A DNA stretch of 64,000 nt from Megamerina dolium (Eukaryota; Arthropoda; Insecta; Diptera; Megamerinidae), in NCBI GenBank assembly GCA_963854835.1, contig OY978528.1, positions 6,852,242 through 6,916,241 of the forward strand, given 5' to 3'. This document shows, piece after piece, positions 35,950 to 45,399 of the stretch. Position numbers and translations under genes: made by a program. Each line of letters opens with the position of its first letter. Within the stretch, counting starts at the first letter, position 1. Under the pieces are notes generated by a model that did not search any database, was not told the origin of the DNA, and saw only the letters and a list, made by a program, of their open reading frames with translations.

Positions 35950-38900
35950 TTAATATCTATAGAATATAAAATAGAAAATAATTCCTCTGTGATATTCCAT
36001 ATTCCATAACCTATATTATCTTAGCTGGTCGAATGATCTTCCGACGGGAAAATTTCGATTTTCTGATTCTGTAAAAGCCTCTTAAAAAGCGCTGGGTTTT
36101 AATATGCCAAAATGAGATTTAAAATTTCAAATCGTCTATTTTTGTATGTGGTATGGAATATGTGGAAAAAATGAAATGGGCTAAAGTTCCTTATTCAAAA
36201 TGGCAGCATAAATTTATTTATAAATTATATCATCAGAATGAATTGAATGGAAATATAATACGCCCATATAATATATTGTCCATATATAAATGTCCCTTAG
36301 GCATATATGTATAAATACATACAAATATATGTATGTACCAGAAAGGATGACGGCCATGTTGAAAAATATGTTAGCCTTTTTTGTTGTTGTTGTCTTCCTG
36401 CTCACTTTCATCATTTACTCTTCAACAAATATATGAAATTCTATAATGATAATAATAAAACAAGAAGCAACAGACCACAAACTCAAGAGTTTACATTCAA
36501 CTAATTCTACATATGTATATATTTTGTAGCTCCACCCCAAAAATGATGATTCATCGCTGTCATCGCCGTCGCTGTTAGCAAAAGGTATGAAGCCATATAT
36601 CAAGTGAAGTACAGACAGTGATAAAAGTTAACAAACAACGAGTAGTAATAACAACGCAGCATAAGATGGAGTATATGCTATGCTGTGTAGCATAAAACAT
36701 AGCACATAATATGTGCACACAAACACACAAATTCGTTGCCCAAACAAAAGAAAAATTGAAAATAAATACCCCCACAAAATGATAGACAAAATAATATGTT
36801 AGCTCCACCCAAAAATACTACATGCATACACTAGCAAGAAAAGGTCGAAATTCTATATGTTATTTAGCCAGTGAGATGAGCATTAATAAGGAAGTAAAAT
36901 CAAATAAAAAAAAATAAATAAAAAAAAATAATTTCATAAACCACGCCTACACACTTTATGAGCATAATATATACTTCAACAAAAAAAAAAAAAAAGAAGG
37001 AAAAAAACAAGAAAGAACAAAAATAAAAGAACAAAACATTCAAGGACAACCTCAAAATCAAATAAGAGCATTAAGTGAGGAGTATCGTATGTACCAACTA
37101 TACAAGCAAAAAGGCCGAAAAATGAAGGAGATTCTCTAAGAAAGGCCCACACGAGAAAAAAAGAAAAAAATACTTCAAATAAATTAAATGTGATAGAAAG
37201 AATAGCAGTGATTGTCGTCTATGGTCGTCTGACTGGAATAGAATATCAAACAACCCTCTATTTGCTATGTATTTGCTGACAATAAGTAACACAAGTATGG
37301 AAGTAATATTTGTAAGGATATGAAGAGAGTATGATAATAATGGAGTTAGATGAGAGTGCGAATACATATTTGAATGGGTTGATGATATACGAGTACATAC
37401 ATATTTGGTATAATGAAAGTCTACAGTCTATACATATGTATAGTCGAACCGTACATTGTCACGTAGTATTTCTATTCAATTTTGCCGCCAAAATGTCGCG
37501 CCTCAAGGAAAATAAATTGCCAAAAGTAAATGCAAAGGAAGGAAGCCTATAAAATATCAAGTAGAATATATTGAGTAAGAATATCTATGTAGAATGAGTT
37601 GCTGTAGTAGAGACCCTAAATATAATTCACTTTTTCAAGTTTTATTGAATTAAGTAGATATTATGTAAATAATAATACGAATGTAGGTACATTCCTCATT
37701 TCGAAAAAAAATAAGGAAACATAAAGCCCAAAAAGTACCCATGGAGGTTGCTCAAATATATCTGTATACCTTGAATATGGAACGGGGTGCTTGTAGGCAA
37801 AGGAAAACATATATTAAATTCGAAAAATGAGATCAAAAATCAATTTTAAATCAATACTTTGAGACGTGCTTCAAATATTAAAATAATTCAACAGACAAGA
37901 GAAACTGGAAACAAGATTTGTGACATTCCATTCGCATGTGCTTCATCTACGCCCACGGCTCCTGATAACTATTATACAAAGTAGAATCTTTAGTTATCTG
38001 GTAATTTTTAGGACATCATAAAAAATTGGAATTGAGTTTCACCATGATTACTTGCTCTTATAACAAAACAAAACAAAAAAAAAAAAAAAAAAAGAAAAAA
38101 GAATCAAATAAAGGTCTATGATTATTTTCAGAGAGAATAGCTTTCTGTAGAACCCGTTATATAAACAAGTAAGAATTCGTATAGTAGAGCTTCAGAGAAT
38201 ACCGAAATTAATTTTAATATATTGCCACTTTTGAACCTGAAAACCCTGAAAAAGTAGTCGACGCAACGTTTTTGAGGTTAGAATGAAACTTGAGGGAGAG
38301 GGCGAAAATCTGACAAAGGAATTCTCGGAATCCTTTTTAGCTTTTTGCTAAAATAAACTAAAAATCAAACTGAATACAGGCTTTTACTTATCTTCAAGGA
38401 CATGGGTATTTCATAGAGTTCCTTATACTAATTTATAAGTTGAATTTTTGTTTGGTATTTTTTAGTTCTTTATTTACCGTCATCTGGCGAATACTCTTTG
38501 CTAATTTTATCTGAATTAAAAAGAGAGATACGTCCACTGCGTTTTATGGTGAGCGAGGGCAAGGTGAAGAACCTAGCGTCAACAAATAAAGTGTCCTGGC
38601 GTTTTGGACAGCACCTTGCTGTTGACAAACGTGATTATTATTCCTTCTTTCAAATACAATATATTAAATATTCGTATTAAAACAGCAATAGAGAAATTGA
38701 GCCCACACTTTACAATTCTCCCATCATGCATGACCCAATCCTGAACAGGTTTCATTTCGGATCAGAGGTTGCTTAAAGTTTTCGAGAACAAATTTCTATT
38801 CAACATCTTTGGATTTATTTTCATTGGTGGCAAGTATTGAGTGAGGTACAATCATGAGTGGTACGAGATGTATGCCTATTCGTACCCAAATCCAGCAACT

Positions 38901-39284
38901 GCGCTGGCTGGGTAATGGCCAAATAAATAAAAAAATGTAATTCTTGAAATGCCATGAAATCTGTTAGACAAATCAAAATGAAATCAAAAAATCATGGACT
39001 TGCAATAACTTTCAGTGACAATAATTTTATTTAAGAAACTCTGCTCAAAGTTCGAACTTTTAAATTGGTAAAATGAGCCAATAATCGAAAAGGCACCTGA
39101 AAAAGTATATTTATGGCTTCAAGGCTTTTTTCAAAATACCTTTCGGATACCTAATAAAAGTATCAGTTCTTTCGACATTCATAAGCTCCGAAGATTACTG
39201 TGGCCGAGCTTTGATTAACACGTTGTTGCTCGTGTTAAATTTAGACATTGATCACAGAGACATTTTTAGAAATTTTTTCGTTAT
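35950..39284. other. AT-rich noncoding stretch
   Basis: No host gene is seen. Poly-A runs occur near 36900-37015 and 38068-38099. At about 38840-38925 one frame reads RTQIQQLRWLGN, resembling the LRWLGH block of LINE ORF2 C-termini; this is too short for a firm call. Confidence 0.45.
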
Positions 39285-39418
39285 AAAATTATTCTGTCGG
39301 AGGAATCCCAATTAGCTACCCCCTTGATATAAAGTTGCCTCGGCAGAGAGTCGAACTAACGACCTGCGACTCATTCACAGAAGGCTAACGGACTAAGCAA
39401 TTGAACTACGGTATTTTG
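39285..39418 (-). mobile_element. tRNA-like SINE head, diverged (copy G)
   Basis: On the minus strand it reads TACCGTAGTTCAATTGCTTAG, then GCAGGTCGTTAGTTCGACTC, i.e. A- and B-box-like parts, followed by a short body. Too diverged to say whether it is the same family as the other copies. Confidence 0.4.
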
Positions 39419-39519
39419 TAGAGGATTGCAAAAAATTCGGTGAAAACTCCTGTAGCTCTTGTGGCTATCCTGTGACTTCAATCAAATCCAATTTCGGTTT
39501 TTCTCTAGGAACTTTTTTT

Positions 39520-39835
39520 CCTTTTATTCCAACTTATATTGCAACTACTCATGAAGTCAGGTCAGGTGGAGTTTTTCTCTTGAGGCGGGAATGTCGCCGT
39601 CTTCCTCTTATAAGGACTGCCAGACTGTTGCGGATTGCTGTGTTTTTGATATCTTCAATTACCATAGGTACTTTTAAATCCCTGTGAACTTGTTCATTGG
39701 TAACACAGAGTGGAGAATTTGCTATCATTCTTAGTAATTTTGATAGGAAACGTTGTAGGTATTTTTCCAAAATTGGATTCCGTAGGCCCAAATGGATTTG
39801 AGTAAGACTTTATATTAAACATACCAACTTTTTGC
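39520..39835 (-). mobile_element. Jockey-clade LINE RT C-terminal fragment
   Basis: On the minus strand it reads LKSIWAYGIQFW, a frameshift, then KLLRMIANSPLCVTNEQVHR and DLKVPMVIEDIK. This is the conserved end of Jockey-clade RT proteins (KPIWxYGIQLW...LRxIxxAPWYVxNxxLHxDLxVPxVxEEI). The 80-residue frame at 39549-39791 covers the second part. The element is truncated on both sides and has no recognisable tail. Confidence 0.85.
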
Positions 39836-39839
39836 TCAG

Positions 39840-40398
39840 CAACAGTTGGGATGATTTATTTAGCAGTCAGTATAGACTCAATAGCTTTACCCACAGAGCT
39901 TTCCTTTTCGTGAAGATATGGGGTTTCCAAGTTCCATTTTTACGTTCAAATGAAGATCCAAATATTTTTCCCAAATATTGGGAATTTATTCAGTTATCAG
40001 TTAATTTTTGGAATAATTTATTAATAAGACTTGCTTTCCTATTTGAAAGAAAATGTATGTATAAAAAAACGTGAGAGACTCTCCATTGGGTTTATGAAGA
40101 CCTCTATGCCCGCAGAGCATATTTCTCATGAGGACTCGTGCAAATACTATACTAATCTGCAACTGGTTGGATATAATAAATTTATTTTATCGAAATAAAA
40201 GCAACTTCCTCAGTTTTATAGCTCTTTTTGTCTCGTTTCCTCTAAAATGTATTCATTTTAAAAATATTTGAATAAAATTTGCGCCAAAATCAAATGAAAA
40301 ATTGGACTTTGAGTCAATCGGTGACTATACCAATAATATATGTACATACACCGTGCCGTTTACGGAATAATTATGTGACAGCATAGAAAACAACAACG
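39840..40398. other. AT-rich noncoding stretch
   Basis: No gene is seen. Confidence 0.45.
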
Positions 40399-40670
40399 GA
40401 GCGAGAGAGAGAGAGAGAGAAAGAGAGTAAGGCACAGAGAAAGAGAGTCGAAAAGAGAGTATTGAACTCAATAAATATAGCGATTAATCATGGTCAGCAT
40501 CATCATCATCATTAACATTATTATCATTAAATAAACGCAATTAAGATACCAAAATGCAAAGTTTAATGTCCTTATCGTAAAATAAACAGAGAGAGAATAG
40601 AGATAGGTATACAGAGAGAAGGTTAGAGAAAGAGAGAGACACACACAGAGTGAGAAAGAGAAAGAAAATT
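40399..40670. repeat. GA-rich tract upstream of reaper
   Basis: A perfect (GA)n core lies at about 40403-40420, with interrupted GAGAG clusters to 40459 and again at 40588-40667. GAGAG is the binding word of the Drosophila GAGA factor, so a chromatin role is possible, but simple repeats like this also arise without function. Confidence 0.7.
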
Positions 40671-40699
40671 ATTACTAATTATTATTTTATTTTTTTCTT

Positions 40700-41090
40700 G
40701 TGGGTGCCGTAGCTCAGTGGTTAGTGCGTTGGGCTTCTGAACTGTAGGTCGTGGGTTTAATCCCCGGCTGAAGCACAACAAAATTTAATATAGAAAAGAT
40801 TTTTTCTTTCGAACGGTACCCACCTACCGGCAAGAATTGGCTATTTTTCCGGCAGTAACAATTTGCCAAAAATGCTTCTTAAAAGAGCTCTGTGAAAAAC
40901 TAAGTTAAAGTGATGTCACAAGGGTTCTGCCGTTCGGAACCGGCTAATATAAGTAGGTCCCTTCTAATGCTGTCCAAATTTAACACGCACAACAGTATTG
41001 GAAGAGAAGCTCGGTGGTATCACAATGGGCCTTTCTAGACTAAGTGTGTCCTCTCAAAGAGAGGGCAGCCACAAAACCTAACCTAACCTA
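40700..41090 (+). mobile_element. Full-length tRNA-derived SINE with target-site duplication (copy B)
   Basis: A 391 bp copy flanked by the perfect direct repeat TTTTTTTCTT (40690-40699 and 41091-41100). Head: GTGGGTGCCGTAGCTCAGTG (A box) and GGTCGTGGGTTTAATCC (B box). The body has GATGTCAC and TTCTGCCGTTCGGAACCGG. The 3' part has GGTATCACAATGGGCC, and the copy ends in three CCTAA units. The 3' unit was presumably taken from a partner LINE, as for other tRNA-SINEs; that partner is not identified here. It sits about 0.7 kb upstream of the reaper TATA box. Confidence 0.92.
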
Positions 41091-41100
41091 TTTTTTTCTT

Positions 41101-41786
41101 CATTTCTATATCACCAATTACCAATTACCAATCACTAATGCACCAATTCTATCTTCTTCTTTCATATAGAAGATGTTAGCTATTTTAAAGCCTATTATAA
41201 CAAATTTAGATGTTTTAATGAAATATGCCTAAAATAAATGCAACAAAGAAGCTAGATAAAAAAAAAACAAGTCTAATTTTTACGAATGAGCGATGTCAAC
41301 AAAATTCAAATCAAAACAATATCTTCAAATTTGATATACTTGCTCTCATACATAAATTTGTATACCAGCTCTTTATCTATCTTGTTTATGCTCATTTTTA
41401 TGTATAACCAGATATCTGCACATAAAAAAGAGTGGCATACGAAATTCGAATTTACATAAATGAATATGTATTAAATCAAACAAATCGAGAAAAAAAACCA
41501 GACTACATTAAGCCAAAGCCTATTAGGAGAGCTACAAGTGAGAGAGTAACACAAATCGATGAGACAGAGAGCATACATGCGTACATGAATGAGCGAATGC
41601 ATAGGCAAGCATTTGTAGTTGTTTTATCTAATGATGCTCATATAGTGAACATGACGTGGTATAAAATATTTACAACGTCTATCTGCCTTCAAAACGTCAA
41701 TAGAGAAGGTGCAAGTGTTCATTCAGCGTAAGCATTAAAAGTGTTTGCTTTGAACAATGAGCAATGGACTGACTGCTTCGCATGAG
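41101..41786 (+). promoter_or_regulatory. rpr: Proximal upstream region of reaper
   Basis: This is noncoding DNA between the SINE and the reaper TATA box. In Drosophila the equivalent region carries inputs from p53, ecdysone receptor, JNK and Hox factors. I could not identify a complete p53 20-mer or ecdysone response element here by eye, so specific sites are not claimed. Confidence 0.45.
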
Positions 41787-41851
41787 TATAAAATACGATA
41801 GAGAGCATCAATTGAAATCAGTTTATATTGAACAATCGAAAAGAGTGGTTG
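41787..41851 (+). promoter_or_regulatory. rpr: reaper core promoter: TATA, Inr, DPE
   Basis: TATAAAAT at 41787-41794 lies 33 bp upstream of an initiator TCAGTT (41818-41823; predicted start A at 41820). GGTTG at 41847-41851 occupies +28 to +32 and fits the downstream promoter element consensus RGWYV. The spacing of all three suits a focused RNA polymerase II promoter. The start site is a prediction. Confidence 0.75.
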
Positions 41852-42069
41852 TGCTAAAGATAACTTGTCACAAATACGAAAGTGAATATTTTTTTCCAAA
41901 AAAAAAAATTATAAATATTTTTACGTAATTTTATCGCAAAAAAATTTATACAAAAATTCTTCAAAAGGCAATTTAAAAAAATAAAGACATTAAATAAAAA
42001 ATTTGTTTGGTGAAATCATCTTGAAAATATTTCATAATAAAATTTAAAAAAAAAAAAAACTTTTAAAAA

Positions 42070-42330
42070 ATGGCAATTGCATTCTATATACCCGATCAAG
42101 CAACATTGCTACGTAAGGCACAACAACAGGAGCAACAATTATTGCAACAACGTGATAGTCATTGGCATTATATTGCACATTGGGTGTTGGATGCACTAAG
42201 GCATTACGTTACCGATGCAACAAATAATACATATTTATTTGGAGCTCATCATCATCATCAGCAGCAGCAGCAGCAGCAACGTTGCAAAAAATCCACAGCA
42301 CCAGCAGCCCATAGACATTTCTACAAATAA
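42070..42330 (+). CDS. rpr: Reaper-like IAP antagonist (pro-apoptotic)
   Basis: 86 residues. After Met removal the N-terminus is AIAF, the IAP-binding motif that docks on BIR domains of Diap1 and frees caspases. Residues 2-14 (AIAFYIPDQATLL) are nearly identical to Drosophila Reaper. Residues about 30-47 (SHWHYIAHWVLDALRHYV) form an amphipathic helix in the place of the GH3 domain, which targets mitochondria and promotes Diap1 degradation. Residues 17-27 are Gln-rich. The C-terminus is longer than in Drosophila (65 residues) and holds four His then seven Gln (60-70) and a basic tail. The start is certain: only Met1 exposes the motif, and AAAAAATGGC is a good fly start context. One exon, intact, with TATA/Inr promoter upstream. 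Grim shares the N-terminal motif, but the AFYIPDQATLL order favours Reaper. Confidence 0.94.
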   Translation: MAIAFYIPDQATLLRKAQQQEQQLLQQRDSHWHYIAHWVLDALRHYVTDATNNTYLFGAHHHHQQQQQQQRCKKSTAPAAHRHFYK

Positions 42331-42492
42331 ATCGAAAGAAATGTAGCTACAGTGCAACAAACGAAATATGAAGACCACACCCAAATACTAAACAAATGAA
42401 AATAGTACAAAATGACTACCACACTACCCATAATACTGCCGCCGAAAATTAGCAAGGATCTCCTAATGAAAATATTCCAATAGAAAAAATAT

Positions 42493-42538
42493 ACCGACGG
42501 CTTCAACTAACTTACTACACACATCTATTACCGTCGGT
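42493..42538 (+). other. GC-rich inverted repeat in reaper 3' UTR
   Basis: ACCGACGG (42493-42500) and CCGTCGGT (42531-42538) are perfect inverted copies separated by 30 nt, able to form an 8 bp stem in RNA. They stand out in a very AT-rich UTR. A third CCGTCGG lies at 43080-43086, past the predicted poly(A) site. Confidence 0.6.
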
Positions 42539-42689
42539 TGCTTCATCGAATCATCAGATTTTTGATTATTTTTAAATAACACTTATTTTTCCAAAAATTT
42601 TTTCAAAATTGTTCATAAAATTTCAATTTCTTAGAATTTTTTCTTATTAATTTCAATTTTTTCTTCATTTTTATTTTCTTTTTTCATTT

Positions 42690-42710
42690 CTCATCAAAGC
42701 AATTGTGATA
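42690..42710 (+). promoter_or_regulatory. miR-2/miR-13 family target site in reaper 3' UTR
   Basis: CTCATCAAAGC (42690-42700), three bases, then TGTGATA (42704-42710). Compared with the reverse complement of Drosophila miR-2a, this matches 7 seed positions plus 11 contiguous 3' positions. TGTGAT is also the K box. Regulation of reaper, grim and sickle by the miR-2 family is established in Drosophila, so the site supports both the identity of the gene and the extent of its 3' UTR. Confidence 0.88.
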
Positions 42711-42995
42711 ATGATTTTTTGTTTTGTTCCATTTTAAATATAAAGAAAAAAAAACAAGCTTCGAAAAAAATTGGAAAAACATTTTATTTTTGTTACAAAA
42801 AAATCATTAAAAAATATTTTTAATTTTTCTTTTTCTTACTGATCACTTTCTTTTTTGTATTTAGCTTGTAAGTTGAATACTTTAAAAGAAAACAACATAA
42901 TTTTAAGTCAAATGAAAAATTGCATTTCTATCAAAAATTGTATCAATTTTTGTTTTTAAGAACAATTTTCTTACATAAAAATATAAAAATATAAA

Positions 42996-43001
42996 AATAA
43001 A
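42996..43001 (+). terminator. rpr: Candidate poly(A) signal of reaper
   Basis: AATAAA is followed about 30 bases later by the GT/T-rich GTGTTTCT, so cleavage near 43015-43025 is plausible. Another AATAAA overlaps the stop codon (42326-42331) but is too early to include the miR-2-type site. Confidence 0.5.
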
Positions 43002-43024
43002 TGAAAAATGATTTCAAAAATATT

Positions 43025-44365
43025 CATAAAGTGTTTCTATTACAAAAAATTAAGTTAAAATTTCTAAAATCTACACTTGCCGTCGGCATGCACTTGAATT
43101 TCTTTTTCAAATGAATGACTCATTCAATCGAAATGTGAGTTGCTTAGAAAAATCACATTGAAAAAATTATAATAATCGAATTTTAATCAATTACAAATAT
43201 TAGGGGAAACCCCTTATTTTGGCTTTTGGTGTATTTTTTACTTTATGCCTGTACAGATGTATAATAATATTTCCGTCGTTAAAACTCTAAGGTGTCTGAT
43301 AAAGTTGTATTTCATAATTTCAAGATGAACGAATTAGGTCAGTTATTTTAAAAGCCATACACCCATTAATTTGTGAAACCTCTCACACATCGTTTGCTTT
43401 TTCTTTACTTATACTAATGTAAGTAAAAAAAAAAAAAGACATGAGTAAAAAGATGACTTTGAATAATTTAGAAAGCTTTACTACTAAATAGGAAATTCTT
43501 CAAAGCTTTATTAATAAAAATGTATCTATTGTTTTTGTATATAGAAACCAAAAATTATTTAATATTTGTCTCTTAAGAATTGATGGAATATTTTCAAATT
43601 TCTCTAGGAATAATTTCACAATATTATATTAAGTAATTTATAAATAGGGAAAATAATCAATTTAAGCTTCATGTGAATTTAGTAGTACGCATCAATTCTG
43701 ATGCTTGTATTTACATAGTATGTTTAGCTCAAATCGTTATACATTTTTGAATAACTAGGATTACCACTCGAAGTGATCGTTATTTATTAATCGAAAATAA
43801 TTTTTCTTTTTAAGAAAAATGTCCAATAATTATTAACCCACATTTAGATACTGCAAAATATAAACATAATCTATATAAACTTTGCAAAGTGGGGTTGACA
43901 ATAATATAGTTGTCCACTATATGTTATTTGAAATCAAAAATGGTTGTTCAACACTTCTTCTTAGTAAATAAGAAATCACCGCCGGTCTACACCATAGTTC
44001 ATTATACTATGTCATCACAATACTTTGAAATTCCAACATTTTTCATCAACTGAGTCTATGAGAACTCTACAAGAACCCGGAATTTTTACTGAAACCTAAA
44101 ACAAATTTTGTAGTAAAAACAAGTTATTAATCTATTATATAACCTCCATCATTACTATGAACACAGTTTCCACTCTATAATATTGCATGTGTATTCGAGT
44201 TGTTGTGATATTTCCGAATAGACGTAATCGAGTCCGTGTAAACAGAAAACCGCTTCAGCTACACAATTGGTCGCGACTAATGCAGTGCCATTTAAAGTAC
44301 TAATTGGCATAGCTCTATATTAGTAATCATCTATAACTTCAAATTTGCATCATGATTAATTAAAC
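43025..44365. other. AT-rich noncoding stretch downstream of reaper
   Basis: No gene is seen. TGACTCA (AP-1 type) lies inside a near-palindrome at 43113-43125 (GAATGACTCATTC), about 100 bp past the predicted poly(A) site. Confidence 0.5.
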
Positions 44366-44369
44366 AGAT

Positions 44370-45395
44370 GACTTTGAATGCAAAAATCTCAAGTCGACTA
44401 CAATCGAACCGTGAAATTTTTGCAGTGCTTAAAAAAATGTTTCTAAAATCTCAATGTTTACTAGCATCTCTATATATGCACCTCGCTCTGGTCGCCCAAT
44501 CACTGAAAAAGTCAATGATATCATGGAAAAAATTGAGCAAGACCTGGTCATACGTAGCGTGGACTTTGCTAGGGAACTATGCATTCATTACCAAACAGTT
44601 GTCAACCATTTGAGGAGAGTTGGATACACAAAGAAGTTCAATGTTTGGGTGTCACATGAATTAACAGGGCAAAATTTAATGGCCCGAATTTCGATTTGCG
44701 ATTCATTGCTAAAACAGAACCGAAATCGAACCATTTTTTAAGCGAATAATTATGGATGATGAAAAGTGAATTTCGTACGACAATAAGGTGCGAAAAAGAT
44801 CATGGACGAAATGAGGTGAAGCTTCGCAAACAGTTGCAAAGCCAGGATTGACACCAAGAAAAGTAATGCTGTACCACTGGTGGGATTGAAAGGGAATTGT
44901 TCATTATGATCTTCTACAACCCGATCAAACAATGGATTCTGATCTCTAATGTCAACAATTGACGAGATTGAAGCAAGCAATTCAATTAAAATGACCAGAA
45001 TTGATAAACAAAAAAGGAGTTGTATTTCATCATGACAACTCCAGAGCACACACATCTTTGACGACCCGGCAGAAATTGAGAGATCTTGTCTGGGAAGTTT
45101 CGATACATCCACCATATAGACCGGACTTTGCCACTTCAGATTATAATTTCTTTCGATCTCTGCTGAAATCCCTTAATGGCGTATAGTTAAATTCCGTAGA
45201 GGTCTGCAAAACGCACTTGGTTAAGTTTTTCGCTCAGAAAACCCAGAAGTTCTACACAGATGATTTTACCCCAAAAATGGCAAAAGGTTATCGATCAAAA
45301 CGACCCAAATCTAGTTTAATAAAGCTCGTTTTAAATATAAGAAAAAAGTCTATCATTTTGGTTATATTTGTAACCGAACTTTTTCGAACACCCAA
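44370..45395 (+). mobile_element. Mariner element, 5' end decayed
   Basis: The transposase runs to about 45230 and is followed by the C-terminal KFFAQKTQKFYTDDF. A putative 3' terminal repeat reads GTAACCGAACTTTTTCGAACACCC (quoted as GTAACCGAAC and TTTTTCGAACACC) near 45371-45392. No matching 5' terminal repeat was found, so the left end is lost or very diverged. The sequence differs from the mariners at 16.6 and 28.5 kb, so it is a separate subfamily. Confidence 0.85.
44480..45240 (+). pseudogene. Mariner transposase (D,D34D) with several stops
   Basis: Readable motifs in order: RSGRPITEKVNDI, then VNHLRRVGYTKK, MDDEK (first Asp) followed by ISYDNKVRKRSW, HHDN (second Asp), and SDYNFFRSL (third Asp). 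Exactly 34 residues separate the second Asp from the third, as in mariner. The surrounding YRPDFATSDY matches the family's YSPDLAPSDY. At least four in-frame TGA codons sit where Trp is expected (for example after DDEK and after HWWD), and one frameshift separates the N-terminal part. Inactive. Confidence 0.88.
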
Positions 45396-45399
45396 TATT

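Larger units (their letters stand above)
41820..43020 (+). other. rpr: Predicted single-exon reaper transcript
   Basis: Predicted from the initiator to about 20 bases past the AATAAA at 42996. It has a 250 nt A/T-rich 5' UTR, a one-exon ORF and an approximately 0.69 kb 3' UTR. Drosophila reaper is likewise intronless, and its 5' UTR is reported to support cap-independent translation; the low GC here would fit an unstructured leader. The 3' UTR carries a miR-2-type site and a short GC-rich inverted repeat. Ends are inferred. Confidence 0.65.

Noticed and set aside
42321..42506. Minus-strand 61-residue frame overlapping the reaper 3' UTR
   Set aside because: No domain; explained by antisense of AT-rich UTR.
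43113..43125. AP-1 site as a JNK input to reaper
   Set aside because: TGASTCA occurs about as often as chance predicts in this window (for example 20.86, 33.76, 47.05 and 56.59 kb), so no special role can be claimed.
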